Assembly (NCBI GenBank): GCA_028680875.1 | Contig: JAQUJQ010000033.1 | Span: 1 to 11,703, forward strand | Origin: Eubacteriales bacterium | Lineage (GTDB): Bacteria > Bacillota > Clostridia > Peptostreptococcales > Anaerovoracaceae | Direction of reading: 5' to 3' | Length of the DNA: 11,703 nt | Part shown: positions 1 through 7,406 of the stretch, piece by piece | Layout of the letters: each line of letters starts with the position of its first letter | Position numbering within the stretch: the first letter of the stretch is position 1 | Program-made: the position numbers and the translations under genes | Notes under the pieces: generated by a model | Database searches by the model: none | What the model was told of the DNA's origin: nothing | What the model saw: only the letters and a program-made list of their open reading frames with translations

Positions 1-1922
1 GTTAATATGATAATATCAGCGGTTTTTGAAGAAAGCGGGGTGAGGCTGACTACAGGAGCTACATTGATGACATCAGCTGAAGCTGTTACAGAACCTGTTT
101 TACGCTCATCCTCGGTCACATACTCTGGGAGGGTTTCCTCGCTCCATAAATCCTTTACATCCAGCTTGATCTGAAAAGCACCAACACCTTCTTTCAGAAA
201 TCCGACTATTTTACCGGTGCCAACCGAAAGGTCCGCATATCCGACCATAGAAGTAATCGGTGTCCACTTGACATCCCCTTGTTTCTGATAATACCAGGTT
301 CTTTCTACCTGGTCCCCATCGGTTTTGGTGCCATCCTCTACAATAATTTGTGCGTTATTGGAATCAGGTTTACGAACATAATAGGATTCTAACAAAATTT
401 CCGCTTCCGGAGGCTTGTCCGATGCCACGGAGAAATCCACACTGACTTGGTCAGTATTTCCCCGGCTGTCTTTTACATAAACCGTATAACGGCAGTCTGC
501 AGCCACGTCATTTTTTAAAAGAAACTCCAACCGGCAATTCTCAAAATACATGTCTGATGTGGAAAGTCTTTCTATAGGTCGGGTTTTGATGGTCTCGCTG
601 TTCGAAAATGTATTGGCTTCTACCCCCGGCTTATGATGTAGCGTAACTGTTTCTTCTGTATCAAGGCGATCAAGCTTTACCCAAAAATCCGTAAGGGAGG
701 ATTCAGGATGCTTGGCAACCTGCAGATTTAACACCTGTTTGCGGTTTTGTTTTTGTGTGCCGGTTAAGGTGTGCAGTATTGTGGGAGTTTTCTTTACCTC
801 AATAGATTTAGTATCGGTTTTCTTTACCCCTCCTCTTGGTGTTACAGCCAGCTCAACTTGAAAATTGCCCGGCTGGCTGAATTTGACCTCCGCCTGTGTC
901 TTGGAAATACGGCGAACCGATCCTGATGAGTAGGTTGTGCTGAACACATTGCTTGCCAGACCTTCCTCATAAGTTCGCCTCGCAGAATAAGCTTCGCCAT
1001 CCACTAAAAATACGGAGCGATCCTCAGCCAGGGCCGGGTGACCTGTATATGTAACAGCAGGCAGGCCAAGCGCACAATTTACGCTGATATCATATTCCGG
1101 CTCCGGCTCTGGTGGCGGTATCACGGGCTCTTCAGGATCAGGAGGCGGCAAAGGATCCTCCTTAGGATCAGGTATCACAAATTTCACCGTTCCGCCTTTA
1201 ACTTCAAAGGTTTGGTAGTAATAATTTCCGTCAAAAGCGCTTTTGTGGACACCGACGAACTGGCCGCGAGTTAATCCGCTATCGGATAAAACGCAGTTGT
1301 AGTAAAAATGGCCAATGATATAATTTTCGTCAAGCCCGGCCCTTCGCCAAGCCGGATTTCTTGATAAAAAAGCTGTTGCCGTGGCAAGCTTGTCGGAATT
1401 ACTGAATCTACTGTTCGCAATCATGGCAAAAGAGCCTACATAGTCGCTGGCCGTTGAATTGCTCCTAATTTCCATCGTCGTCAACCAGTTCTTGTTTTGC
1501 GGCGAAGTACCGCCTGACACGTCCGGCGGGAAATCGTCATTTCCGTAAAGTCCTCCGTTCATATCAAAGCCCCAGTAGCGCCACTGACCGTCTTTGTAGT
1601 TGGGAGAGTTGGTCACTTGTACAAGAGCGTTGACTGCGGAAGTATTTCCGTAGACAATCAAACCTTTAGTCCTCCACAAAGTGAGATTGAGAGAATATGT
1701 TTTTCCGTCTACCTTTACAGTATTCGGCACTGTTTTTTCTACATCGATTAAATATCTTAAAGCCCTCTCTTTTTCATCTTCTGTCATTTGCTCAAAAGTC
1801 TTCATCACCACAGTCCCTCCACCGGCAAACGAGAAGATATTTTCCGTCCCTGAAGGGATAGAGATTATTAAAGTTAAAAATATCAGTAAGATGCGATTTA
1901 AAATTCGCATGTTTGATCTCAT
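1..1922 (-). CDS. Large secreted multi-domain surface protein, 3' end outside the window
   Basis: The reading frame is open from the ATG at 1922 to the left edge, giving 640 residues with no stop. I chose this start because AAAGGAGA lies seven bases upstream; an ATG 18 bases further upstream overlaps that site. Residues 8-22 are a hydrophobic signal-type segment, so the product is probably exported. Residues 36-250 form an N-terminal region rich in Trp, Tyr and Asn (for example WRYWGFDMNGG near 114-124). Residues 250-277 are a Pro/Glu/Asp-rich linker typical of extracellular proteins. From about 278 onward the sequence looks like successive beta-sandwich (Ig-like) modules, with patterns such as GNFQVELAV (352-360) and GAFQIKLDVKD (581-591). 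No catalytic motif is visible. It lies 78 bp downstream of the SLH gene on the same strand, which suggests a cell-surface role for both. I do not recognise a specific family; surface adhesin or structural protein is inference. Confidence 0.8.
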   Translation of the reverse strand, partial: MRSNMRILNRILLIFLTLIISIPSGTENIFSFAGGGTVVMKTFEQMTEDEKERALRYLIDVEKTVPNTVKVDGKTYSLNLTLWRTKGLIVYGNTSAVNALVQVTNSPNYKDGQWRYWGFDMNGGLYGNDDFPPDVSGGTSPQNKNWLTTMEIRSNSTASDYVGSFAMIANSRFSNSDKLATATAFLSRNPAWRRAGLDENYIIGHFYYNCVLSDSGLTRGQFVGVHKSAFDGNYYYQTFEVKGGTVKFVIPDPKEDPLPPPDPEEPVIPPPEPEPEYDISVNCALGLPAVTYTGHPALAEDRSVFLVDGEAYSARRTYEEGLASNVFSTTYSSGSVRRISKTQAEVKFSQPGNFQVELAVTPRGGVKKTDTKSIEVKKTPTILHTLTGTQKQNRKQVLNLQVAKHPESSLTDFWVKLDRLDTEETVTLHHKPGVEANTFSNSETIKTRPIERLSTSDMYFENCRLEFLLKNDVAADCRYTVYVKDSRGNTDQVSVDFSVASDKPPEAEILLESYYVRKPDSNNAQIIVEDGTKTDGDQVERTWYYQKQGDVKWTPITSMVGYADLSVGTGKIVGFLKEGVGAFQIKLDVKDLWSEETLPEYVTEDERKTGSVTASADVINVAPVVSLTPLSSKTADIIIL

Positions 1923-1963
1923 TCCCAAATCTCCTTTCATACGATCAATAAAAAGAAAGGCCG

Positions 1964-1980
1964 GACTCTAAAATAGAGTT
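1964..1980 (-). terminator. Weak hairpin between the SLH gene and the large surface-protein gene
   Basis: ACTCTA and TAGAGT form a six-base stem with a three-base loop, followed on the minus strand by CCGG and then a T-rich tract. The stem is short and AT-rich, so at best it is a leaky attenuator between the two genes. Read-through and co-transcription remain likely. Confidence 0.25.
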
Positions 1981-2000
1981 GACCATTCTTAAAACTTTAA

Positions 2001-3023
2001 TTAAAAAAAATATTCATTGATTTGTCCGGGTTTTGTCTCCCAAGTTAAACTGTCATACCCAATAGGTAAAACGGAAACGTAAAGATCATTACCTATATGA
2101 TTCATTAATACGGGATAGTTTCCAAAATATTGCTTACGAAGGCCCATATTGTTTTTACCCGTAGGCTTTGAGCCAAATTCAATAGCAACCTTGACGATAT
2201 CCTCCGCCTCATTTGGATACTTCTCTTTTAATTTTGCCAGCATTTCCGCATGCTGTGCTTTGCGATTAACGCCATAGTCCCTAACAATAATGGCATAACT
2301 ACCCTTTGGGTATCCTAAAAGATCTTTATCTACCTCAACCCATGATTTTACAGTTTCTTCTGTCTCGGGGACCTGTTCACTCACATCCTGCTCAATACCC
2401 ATGACCTTCGTCAGCCTGTCTATTACCGTAGCTGCCTCCGCCCTTGTTAAGCATGCATCAGGTCGGAAGCAGCCATCAGGATAGCCGGATAATACGCCGG
2501 TGGCATATGCTTTTATAATGTCATATTCATAGTCAGTTCTGTGATCCACGTCATAAATTGATTCCTGAATCTTACTGTAATCACCGTAATCTGAAACTTT
2601 AACCTCTTCGCCCATGACTCCGCTTGCAATAAGGGCCATGTGCTTCCTTGGAATCGGCTGATCCAAGGATGATCTTGGGATATCCCATTCGGTAAAGTAC
2701 ATGTTATTCATTCCGACGTCATAATATGGCTTGCCCCAGTGTTCGCCACTCTTTGCTTTTACACCGTCTTTAACAGTATCGTCCGCCACCGCAGCCATTT
2801 TTATAAATTCCGCATAAGTGACAATAGCTTCCGGCTTGAAGCTTCCGTCAGGGTAGCCGGATATAATCCCGGTCTTGGACATTTCCGTTACTGAAGCAAA
2901 AGCCCAGTGTTCTTCGGTCATATCTGTAAAGGATTCAACCTGTGAGCTCGCATAAACAGATATGGTCATTCCTGTAATTAAAAGTGATAAAATTACCGGT
3001 TTTATTAATTTTATTGATTTCAT
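2001..3023 (-). CDS. Secreted SLH-domain protein
   Basis: This 340-aa protein starts at an ATG with AAGGAG eight bases upstream. Residues 1-25 are a signal peptide (basic start, hydrophobic core, VYA-SSQ cleavage region). Two clear S-layer homology domains follow. The first, about 31-77, has FTDM, HWA, GIISGYPDGSFKP and the AEF segment. The second, about 157-205, has YDIIKAYATGVLSGYPDG and LTRAEAATVIDRL. The 86-135 stretch (HWGKPYYDVG, then PIPRKHMALIAS) reads as a degenerate SLH repeat between them, so three repeats were probably present. SLH triplets usually bind pyruvylated secondary cell-wall polymer and anchor proteins to the Gram-positive envelope. The C-terminal 120 residues match nothing I recognise. 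Its promoter and first eight codons (2998-3168) are duplicated on the far side of the mobile element. The large secreted protein follows on the same strand and may be its partner. Confidence 0.9.
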   Translation of the reverse strand: MKSIKLIKPVILSLLITGMTISVYASSQVESFTDMTEEHWAFASVTEMSKTGIISGYPDGSFKPEAIVTYAEFIKMAAVADDTVKDGVKAKSGEHWGKPYYDVGMNNMYFTEWDIPRSSLDQPIPRKHMALIASGVMGEEVKVSDYGDYSKIQESIYDVDHRTDYEYDIIKAYATGVLSGYPDGCFRPDACLTRAEAATVIDRLTKVMGIEQDVSEQVPETEETVKSWVEVDKDLLGYPKGSYAIIVRDYGVNRKAQHAEMLAKLKEKYPNEAEDIVKVAIEFGSKPTGKNNMGLRKQYFGNYPVLMNHIGNDLYVSVLPIGYDSLTWETKPGQINEYFF

Positions 3024-3168
3024 TACTCTGTCTCCTTTTTCCTCAGTTATATTAATATACTAGGTTTTTCCGTTTTAACTATTTTATTCCATATTATCAT
3101 CAGGTGTTATTTTGTCAATACGTTAGTTTCCATTTTATGTAATATATTTTTCTCTTCCCCTTTTCATT
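2998..3168. repeat. Left copy of 171-bp direct repeat (target site duplication)
   Basis: This segment is identical, base for base as far as I can align it by eye, to 7236-7406 (constant offset 4238), and the match stops abruptly at both ends. It contains the first 26 coding bases of the SLH gene plus its leader and promoter. It flanks the IS exactly, which fits the very long target duplications known for IS1634/IS1549-type elements. Confidence 0.9.
3091..3118 (-). promoter_or_regulatory. Predicted promoter of the SLH gene
   Basis: On the minus strand a perfect -35 TTGACA (3118-3113) is followed after 16 bases by TAATAT (3096-3091), placing the transcription start near 3084 with a leader of about 60 bases. 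The -10 matches consensus at four of six positions. The whole promoter lies inside the 171-bp duplicated segment. Confidence 0.6.
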
Positions 3169-3198
3169 TCTGTTTTCGACAGTTGAGTGAAATTAAAA
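3169..3198 (+). repeat. Left terminal inverted repeat of the IS
   Basis: The first 30 bases inside the left target duplication. The core TTCGACA at positions 7-13 from the end matches the right terminus at the same distance, with further scattered matches including AAAT at positions 22-25. Confidence 0.6.
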
Positions 3199-3238
3199 AG
3201 CTGGTAAGTCTTGTAAATACAAAGGAATACCAGCTTTT
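3196..3238 (-). terminator. Transposase terminator
   Basis: An 11-base perfect stem (AAAAGCTGGTA paired with TACCAGCTTTT) with a nested TTGTA/TACAA hairpin in its loop lies 31 bases past the transposase stop. On the minus strand the T-run continues past the stem, as expected for intrinsic termination. It closes the IS transcript before the IS end and before the SLH promoter. Confidence 0.75.
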
Positions 3239-3268
3239 ATAGCAAAATTAAATTGTTGTATGTGGTTA

Positions 3269-5128
3269 TTATTTTAATAATTTTTTTATTTTACTATTTA
3301 ATTCTTTAGGTCTATAGTGTAGCCTATCTAAATTTAGTGATGTTAATTCCATTAATGCATCGAGGGCTTTACTACCACAATAAAGTGCCATGTACTCAAT
3401 ATCATGTACATTGGTTACATTCATATTTTTAAGCGTAGTAATCAGGTTATTGGGTGTTATATGTGTATTTTGTGCATCCAACTTAGCCTCAAGTAAGCGA
3501 TATACCAACAGTGCGGTGAAACAAATCAAGAAATGAGCTTTGATGCGATTAGGCAGCCTATGATTTATGGGTCTGCCTGTAAAATTAGTTTTAATTATCC
3601 GAAAACATTCTTCAATTTTATATCTATTATGCAATACTTCTAGAATATCTTGAGCAGGGTCATCTAGATTAGTCGCGACGGCATAGAAGCCGTCATACTT
3701 TTCTTCTTCCGCAATTTTAGCCTCGTCTAGGACATACGTTATAGTTGCTTTTTCACCAGACTTAGTTTGTGAAATCCTTTTCATGAATCTTTTTAAATCG
3801 TTTGGGCCCTTCTTAACTTCTTCAGGGTCTTTTATATCCAACAAGACTTTTGCTCGCTCAATCTGTCGATTGCGCACTGTCCTTTGGTATTCCATCATTT
3901 TTCGTGAAAACGTTACGATTATACGTTGCTTTAAAAGCCCTTTTGCTTTCATGCTTTTAATTGTGCCATTTTCCAATACTACATCTTCATATAAACCAAG
4001 GTCAATGGCCTTATCAGCGATGACTACTTTGTAGGCATAATCATTATACAGGTGTAAGTTTTTATCTAAATGCCGATCAAAGGTTTTCATTTCTTTAATC
4101 GTTGTCGGCGCATCATTAGATAAGAGATGATAATCAAAGTCGTTGAACACAGCTTCCTTAAGTATGTCACTTAGCTTCTTAATAGACTGTGTAATAATAA
4201 AAGCCCTGCCCCCCATGCTATTGAACTTACGGATGTTGTAGGACCCAAGTCCTGCATCTGCGCAATAGATAAACTTCGCACCATCTAGCATCTTTATAAC
4301 TTCTTTTTCTAGGGGTATAGCTGTAATTTGCTCGCTTGTATTCCCCGGGTGAACACACATAGTTATGGGAATGCCTTGTTTATCCATGAAAAGCCCCATC
4401 TCTACAATTGGATTAGAGCGGCGCTCTTTGCTTAGACCAAACTTTCTTAGCCCATCGATAATTTCTCCGGTTACTTCATCCACAACATCCTCATCGGGTT
4501 GTTCGCATTCGCAATAGAAGTTTGTACAATCATAGTAAATAACGGAAGAATCTCGTTTTAATATTGAGTTACTATTTTTATAAAGCCATGCCAGATAAGC
4601 ATCATAATGTTCCTCTAATAAATCCATGAAGCGAAGAATGTGTTGATAATCAAATTCGGGTTCTTCATAGTAACTATCTAAATTACTCCACGTTAAAAGT
4701 TTGGAGCCTGGATATAGAATTCTGGCATATGTAAGGAAGCGTAAAATTGTAAAACTGTCATAGGTAATCTTGCGGTCTAGGGTGTTCTGCTTAAAGAAAC
4801 CCTTTAAATTAAGTCCTTTCATAATATACTGAAGGATAAAATATCCTATATTCTTATAGGTCGATGCAGATGCTTCGACAGATGTCTTCTTAACCTTCTC
4901 ATTAAAATCAACCGTAAAATTAATAGCTAACCTGCCACTTCGACATTCCTCATTCATTTTTTTTAACTCTTCATTTACGTAGGCTATGGGGTCATCAGTT
5001 ATCTTTAAGAGTTCAGAATGCTTCCCAAAGTTTTTAACATTCTTTGTTGTTGTTTTTTTGCCGTTTCTTATGCCATGCTGAGCATAATAGGTGGGATCCT
5101 TTAGGCGTTTATCATAATATAGTTTCAT
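3269..5128 (-). CDS. IS1634-type (IS4 superfamily) DDE transposase
   Basis: This 619-aa protein catalyses cutting and joining of the IS ends. The DDE triad is readable: D200 in VIYYDCTNFY, D291 in FIYCADAGLGSYN, and E506 in YKIEECFRIIK, which fits the IS4-type Y(2)-(3)E(6)K signature with Y503, R510 and K513. A long beta-strand-rich insertion (about 330-480) separates the second Asp from the Glu, as in IS4 relatives. The N-terminal 100 residues are basic and probably bind the ends. The start has GGAGG seven bases upstream, so translation does not depend on intron splicing. Length and motifs suggest it is complete and active. The gene is preceded by a group II intron rather than directly by its promoter. 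Family assignment by motif is firm at superfamily level and fairly firm at IS1634/IS1549 level. Confidence 0.92.
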   Translation of the reverse strand: MKLYYDKRLKDPTYYAQHGIRNGKKTTTKNVKNFGKHSELLKITDDPIAYVNEELKKMNEECRSGRLAINFTVDFNEKVKKTSVEASASTYKNIGYFILQYIMKGLNLKGFFKQNTLDRKITYDSFTILRFLTYARILYPGSKLLTWSNLDSYYEEPEFDYQHILRFMDLLEEHYDAYLAWLYKNSNSILKRDSSVIYYDCTNFYCECEQPDEDVVDEVTGEIIDGLRKFGLSKERRSNPIVEMGLFMDKQGIPITMCVHPGNTSEQITAIPLEKEVIKMLDGAKFIYCADAGLGSYNIRKFNSMGGRAFIITQSIKKLSDILKEAVFNDFDYHLLSNDAPTTIKEMKTFDRHLDKNLHLYNDYAYKVVIADKAIDLGLYEDVVLENGTIKSMKAKGLLKQRIIVTFSRKMMEYQRTVRNRQIERAKVLLDIKDPEEVKKGPNDLKRFMKRISQTKSGEKATITYVLDEAKIAEEEKYDGFYAVATNLDDPAQDILEVLHNRYKIEECFRIIKTNFTGRPINHRLPNRIKAHFLICFTALLVYRLLEAKLDAQNTHITPNNLITTLKNMNVTNVHDIEYMALYCGSKALDALMELTSLNLDRLHYRPKELNSKIKKLLK

Positions 5129-5145
5129 ATTTTCGCCTCCTCTAG

Positions 5146-5217
5146 TAGGTCAAGGACGCTTGTGCGTCCAAGCCCCTATTCAAAACCGTACGTGCGCTAT
5201 TAACGCATACGGCTTTT
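5146..5217 (-). ncRNA. Group II intron domains V and VI
   Basis: Domain V is at 5217-5182: a hairpin with AGCCGTATGCG pairing with CGCACGTACGGTT, including the AGC catalytic-triad position expected at its base. Domain VI follows at about 5180-5146, with a GGACGC/GCGTCC stem closed by ACAA. Its lower TAGG/CCTA pairing encloses an unpaired TTGA whose A is the candidate branch point. The intron ends in AC directly after. Confidence 0.8.
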
Positions 5218-5234
5218 CACTCTACATTCATTCT

Positions 5235-6551
5235 CTATCTGTAAAACAGACTAACCTTCACTGCCGGTTCTAGTAATGGAAAGGTTCTAAGCAGTCCATT
5301 AAAGAAAGTTTCAATGGTATAACTCCTTCTCTGACTTCTCCGGTTCAACCATTTGAATAGCAACCACTTTGTCTGCGAAAGGAAACTCTTTACATCTTTT
5401 GTGTTGTCTGTAACACCGTAGTATTGATAGTGTCCTCTCAATTTCGCATTAATTGTTTTGAATATCAGCTCAAGCGGTATTGTTCTATGATCCTTTATCC
5501 ATTCCTTCATTGCCTTTATCTTGCTTCTGTATTTCTTCTTGCTCGTTTTCACTCTGCACCGAAAGAATTCTTTCTTGCCATTCATTCCGCAATAGAATGT
5601 AAAACCGAGAAAATCAAATGTTTCAGGCCTGCCCTCTCCTCTCATTTCTCTGTTATGTCTAGCAAATCTCCCAAATTCAAGTATCCTCGTTTTCTCCATT
5701 GCCAGTTCTAATCCGAATTTCTCGAATCTTTTCACTAGCCCCTGGTAGAAAACGTCTGCTTCCCTTTTGTACTGAAAACAACATACAAAATCATCGCAAT
5801 ATCGTATTAGATAGCACTGCCCCTGACATTTTCGCTGCACAATTACACCAAACCATTTGTCGAGGACGTAGTGCAGGTATACATTCGCAAGGACTGGACT
5901 TGCACCATTTCCCTGCGGTGTCCCTTTTTCACTGTCAAGGTATTTTCCATCTTCCATAATCCCTGCTTTCAGGAACTTTTCTATTATCTCAAGAAACTTC
6001 CTGTCTGCAATGTCATGTTTTAGAAACTTCATTAACCATTCGTGATTTACGTTGTCAAAGAAGCCTTTGATGTCCGCCTCTACTACATAGTTCGTTTTCC
6101 GATACTGCACATCTTCTATGACCTCTCGCACTGCCTGATGACAGCTTCGATTAGGCCTGAATCCATAGCTCTCATTATGAAACTTTGGTTCATATATCAT
6201 TGTCAGTATCTGCGCAATTGCATTCTCTACTAGTTTATCCTCGTAGCAGGATATGCCCAGCGGCCTTTTCTTGTTGCTTCCATCCTTAGGAATGTACACT
6301 CTCTTTGTCGGGTTCGGCTTGTAGCTTCCACTTTTCATCCTTTTCACAAGATTTTCAAGGTTTGCTTCCAGATTCAGTTCATAATCTTCTTTTGTCACTT
6401 CATCAATTCCATATGCTTTGTGCCGATTCATTTGCTTATGAATAGTTCTAAGCGTATCAATGTTGATATATGATGCCAGATTTTGAACTTTCTCATCTGT
6501 CCTGTCTGCCTTTCTGATATTAAATTGTATTCCAAGTAATTCGTTCACCAC
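5235..6551 (-). CDS. ltrA: Group II intron reverse transcriptase/maturase
   Basis: This 438-aa intron-encoded protein assists splicing and copies the intron into DNA targets. The order is standard. RT fingers/palm blocks run from about residue 35, with PLGI at 97-100 and YGFRPNRSCHQA at 129-140. The first catalytic Asp is D160 in VEADIKGFFDNVNH, followed by the KGTPQGNGASP block (209-219), and YCDD at 251-254 supplies D253 and D254. TFDFLGFTF is at 311-319, and the maturase (X) domain at about 340-425 includes GHYQYYG. The protein stops after the X region, so it has no C-terminal HNH endonuclease. That points to a lineage that retrohomes without second-strand cleavage, for example at forks. 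YCDD in place of the common YADD is a tolerated variant. The start is a GTG with AGGAGA about ten bases upstream; a second in-frame GTG follows immediately. The symbol is the generic one for this family. Confidence 0.93.
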   Translation of the reverse strand: MVNELLGIQFNIRKADRTDEKVQNLASYINIDTLRTIHKQMNRHKAYGIDEVTKEDYELNLEANLENLVKRMKSGSYKPNPTKRVYIPKDGSNKKRPLGISCYEDKLVENAIAQILTMIYEPKFHNESYGFRPNRSCHQAVREVIEDVQYRKTNYVVEADIKGFFDNVNHEWLMKFLKHDIADRKFLEIIEKFLKAGIMEDGKYLDSEKGTPQGNGASPVLANVYLHYVLDKWFGVIVQRKCQGQCYLIRYCDDFVCCFQYKREADVFYQGLVKRFEKFGLELAMEKTRILEFGRFARHNREMRGEGRPETFDFLGFTFYCGMNGKKEFFRCRVKTSKKKYRSKIKAMKEWIKDHRTIPLELIFKTINAKLRGHYQYYGVTDNTKDVKSFLSQTKWLLFKWLNRRSQRRSYTIETFFNGLLRTFPLLEPAVKVSLFYR

Positions 6552-6806
6552 GTTTGCCAGCTCTCCTATTTGTCTGCATGATAGCTAATTTACTTGAAGC
6601 TATAAAGTGTCCGCCCCTTCCCTCCATCTACTTTCACAGGTTTCTACGGTACTATGAGCGAATCGGACTTCCTGCTACACATTTGGTTTCCTGTCGCATT
6701 TCTTTGATTCAGATTCCATACCTAAAATCTTAGGATGTAGCAGGACCTCAGCTGTTCCGATGAAGTACTTATCATCAACCTCGCCAAGTTCTCGGACTGG
6801 GGGTAG

Positions 6807-6838
6807 TTTCTTAACTCTCGCCTTAACGTGTTAAGAAA
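6807..6838 (-). other. Candidate EBS1 hairpin of the intron
   Basis: On the minus strand a nine-base stem (TTTCTTAAC as read on plus, paired with its complement) closes a 14-base loop containing GTTAAGG (6827-6821). TTAAGG can pair with TCTTAA at 7117-7112, just before the 5' splice site (six pairs, one G-T). This is the expected geometry of EBS1 in domain I. The stem itself contains similar sequence, so the assignment is tentative. Confidence 0.4.
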
Positions 6839-7119
6839 TGTTGTCTGCTACGACTAAGAACGCATCGACCTAATCCCACTAGATAATAATTTCCCAGCTC
6901 AATCACTTCACTTTCGTTTCGGCTCTGTTGCTCCCTGTCCTACGCTTAAACTTAATGTTACCACTTCGGCTCCAAGGACTCGGTACAGGCGGTTGGCTAA
7001 ACCTTACCTGATAGGATTTTCCTACTATATCTTCATCAGCTTACCAAAGCTCTGCAGAATTTCTTCCGCTCGCTAGGGGAAATCAGCTAGGCTGATTTCG
7101 CAGCTCGCACCTTAAGAAT

Positions 7120-7148
7120 ATTATACCATACTCATACAACACATACAA
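7120..7148 (-). promoter_or_regulatory. Transposase promoter, directly upstream of the intron
   Basis: TTGTAT (7148-7143) and a perfect TATAAT (7125-7120) are separated by 17 bases on the minus strand. Only nine bases lie between the -10 and the intron's first base, so the predicted transcription start is within about three bases of the 5' splice site. Confidence 0.7.
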
Positions 7149-7171
7149 CAACATAATTCAGAAATCTTGAC

Positions 7172-7197
7172 AAAAAAATTAAGCCTTTCCAAGGCTT
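7172..7197 (-). terminator. Inward-facing terminator at the right end of the IS
   Basis: On the minus strand a seven-base perfect stem (AAGCCTT, loop GGA, AAGGCTT) is followed by AA and seven T. It lies upstream of the transposase promoter and would stop transcripts entering from outside. Many IS elements protect transposase expression this way. Confidence 0.65.
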
Positions 7198-7205
7198 TCA
7201 GTGTT

Positions 7206-7235
7206 CTTTTATTTAATTAAGGTGTCGAACTCCCG
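7206..7235 (-). repeat. Right terminal inverted repeat of the IS
   Basis: Reading inward from 7235 on the minus strand, TTCGACA occupies positions 7-13, exactly as at the left end. Other positions agree only partly, so the repeat is imperfect. Confidence 0.6.
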
Positions 7236-7261
7236 GGTTTTATTAATTTTATTGATTTCAT
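7217..7261 (-). pseudogene. Truncated start of the SLH gene created by the duplication
   Basis: The duplicated ATG at 7261 keeps its ribosome binding site and reads MKSIKLIKP, then crosses into the IS end and stops after GSSTP, giving 14 residues. It is a by-product of the target duplication; a functional role is unlikely, although it should be transcribed from the orphan promoter (-35 7356-7351, -10 7334-7329) and could be translated. Confidence 0.7.
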
Positions 7262-7406
7262 TACTCTGTCTCCTTTTTCCTCAGTTATATTAATATACTA
7301 GGTTTTTCCGTTTTAACTATTTTATTCCATATTATCATCAGGTGTTATTTTGTCAATACGTTAGTTTCCATTTTATGTAATATATTTTTCTCTTCCCCTT
7401 TTCATT
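7236..7406. repeat. Right copy of 171-bp direct repeat (target site duplication)
   Basis: Identical to 2998-3168. It carries an orphan copy of the SLH promoter, ribosome binding site and first codons, facing into the IS. Its right boundary falls two bases into the -35 box predicted for the UPF0371 gene, which is the native arrangement. Confidence 0.9.

Larger units (their letters stand above)
5145..7110 (-). mobile_element. Group II intron in the 5' leader of the transposase gene
   Basis: The intron begins with GTGCG (7110-7106 on the minus strand), the group II 5' consensus, and ends with AC at 5146-5145 after recognisable domains V and VI. It encodes a reverse transcriptase at 5235-6551 in domain IV. 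The 559 bases from 6552 to 7110 hold no gene and should form domains I-III; one visible hairpin there (6807-6838) carries a loop that can pair with the 5' exon. The 5' exon is only the transposase promoter region, and the 3' exon begins 16 bases before the transposase ATG, with the ribosome binding site just inside it. The exact 3' end could be off by a base or two. Orientation is sense to the transposase, so splicing could rejoin leader and gene. Confidence 0.85.
3169..7235 (-). mobile_element. IS1634/IS1549-type insertion sequence interrupted by a group II intron
   Basis: The element is the 4067 bp between the two 171-bp direct repeats. Both ends carry TTCGACA starting at the seventh base inside the inferred boundary (3175-3181 on plus; 7229-7223 on minus), and about 18 of the first 30 terminal positions agree, so the termini are imperfect inverted repeats. 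Subtracting the roughly 1966-bp intron leaves about 2.1 kb, a little above the usual size for this IS group. Inside are the transposase, a terminator after it, a promoter in front of it, and an inward-facing terminator at the right end. Assignment to the IS1634 group rests on the transposase motifs and on that group's known habit of making long, variable-length target duplications. The transposase looks intact, so the element could still be mobile. Confidence 0.85.

Noticed and set aside
1038..1971. Plus-strand open frames at 1038-1274 and 1681-1971
   Set aside because: They are antisense to the large secreted protein, which has a signal peptide, ribosome site and continuous 640-residue frame.
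6529..6585. Short minus-strand frame starting MQTNRRAGKRGERITW upstream of the reverse transcriptase
   Set aside because: It is 19 codons long, in another frame and overlaps the start of the reverse transcriptase; no evidence of a frameshift in the enzyme, whose conserved blocks are all in one frame.
7167..7172. TTGACA on the plus strand inside the IS, as an outward promoter toward the UPF0371 gene
   Set aside because: No -10-like sequence lies at 16-18 bases downstream; the region there is the terminator hairpin.
3169..7235. The IS plus intron as a novel reverse-transcriptase defence system
   Set aside because: The reverse transcriptase has full group II intron features with domains V and VI and a GTGCG start, and the other gene is a standard DDE transposase; nothing points to defence.
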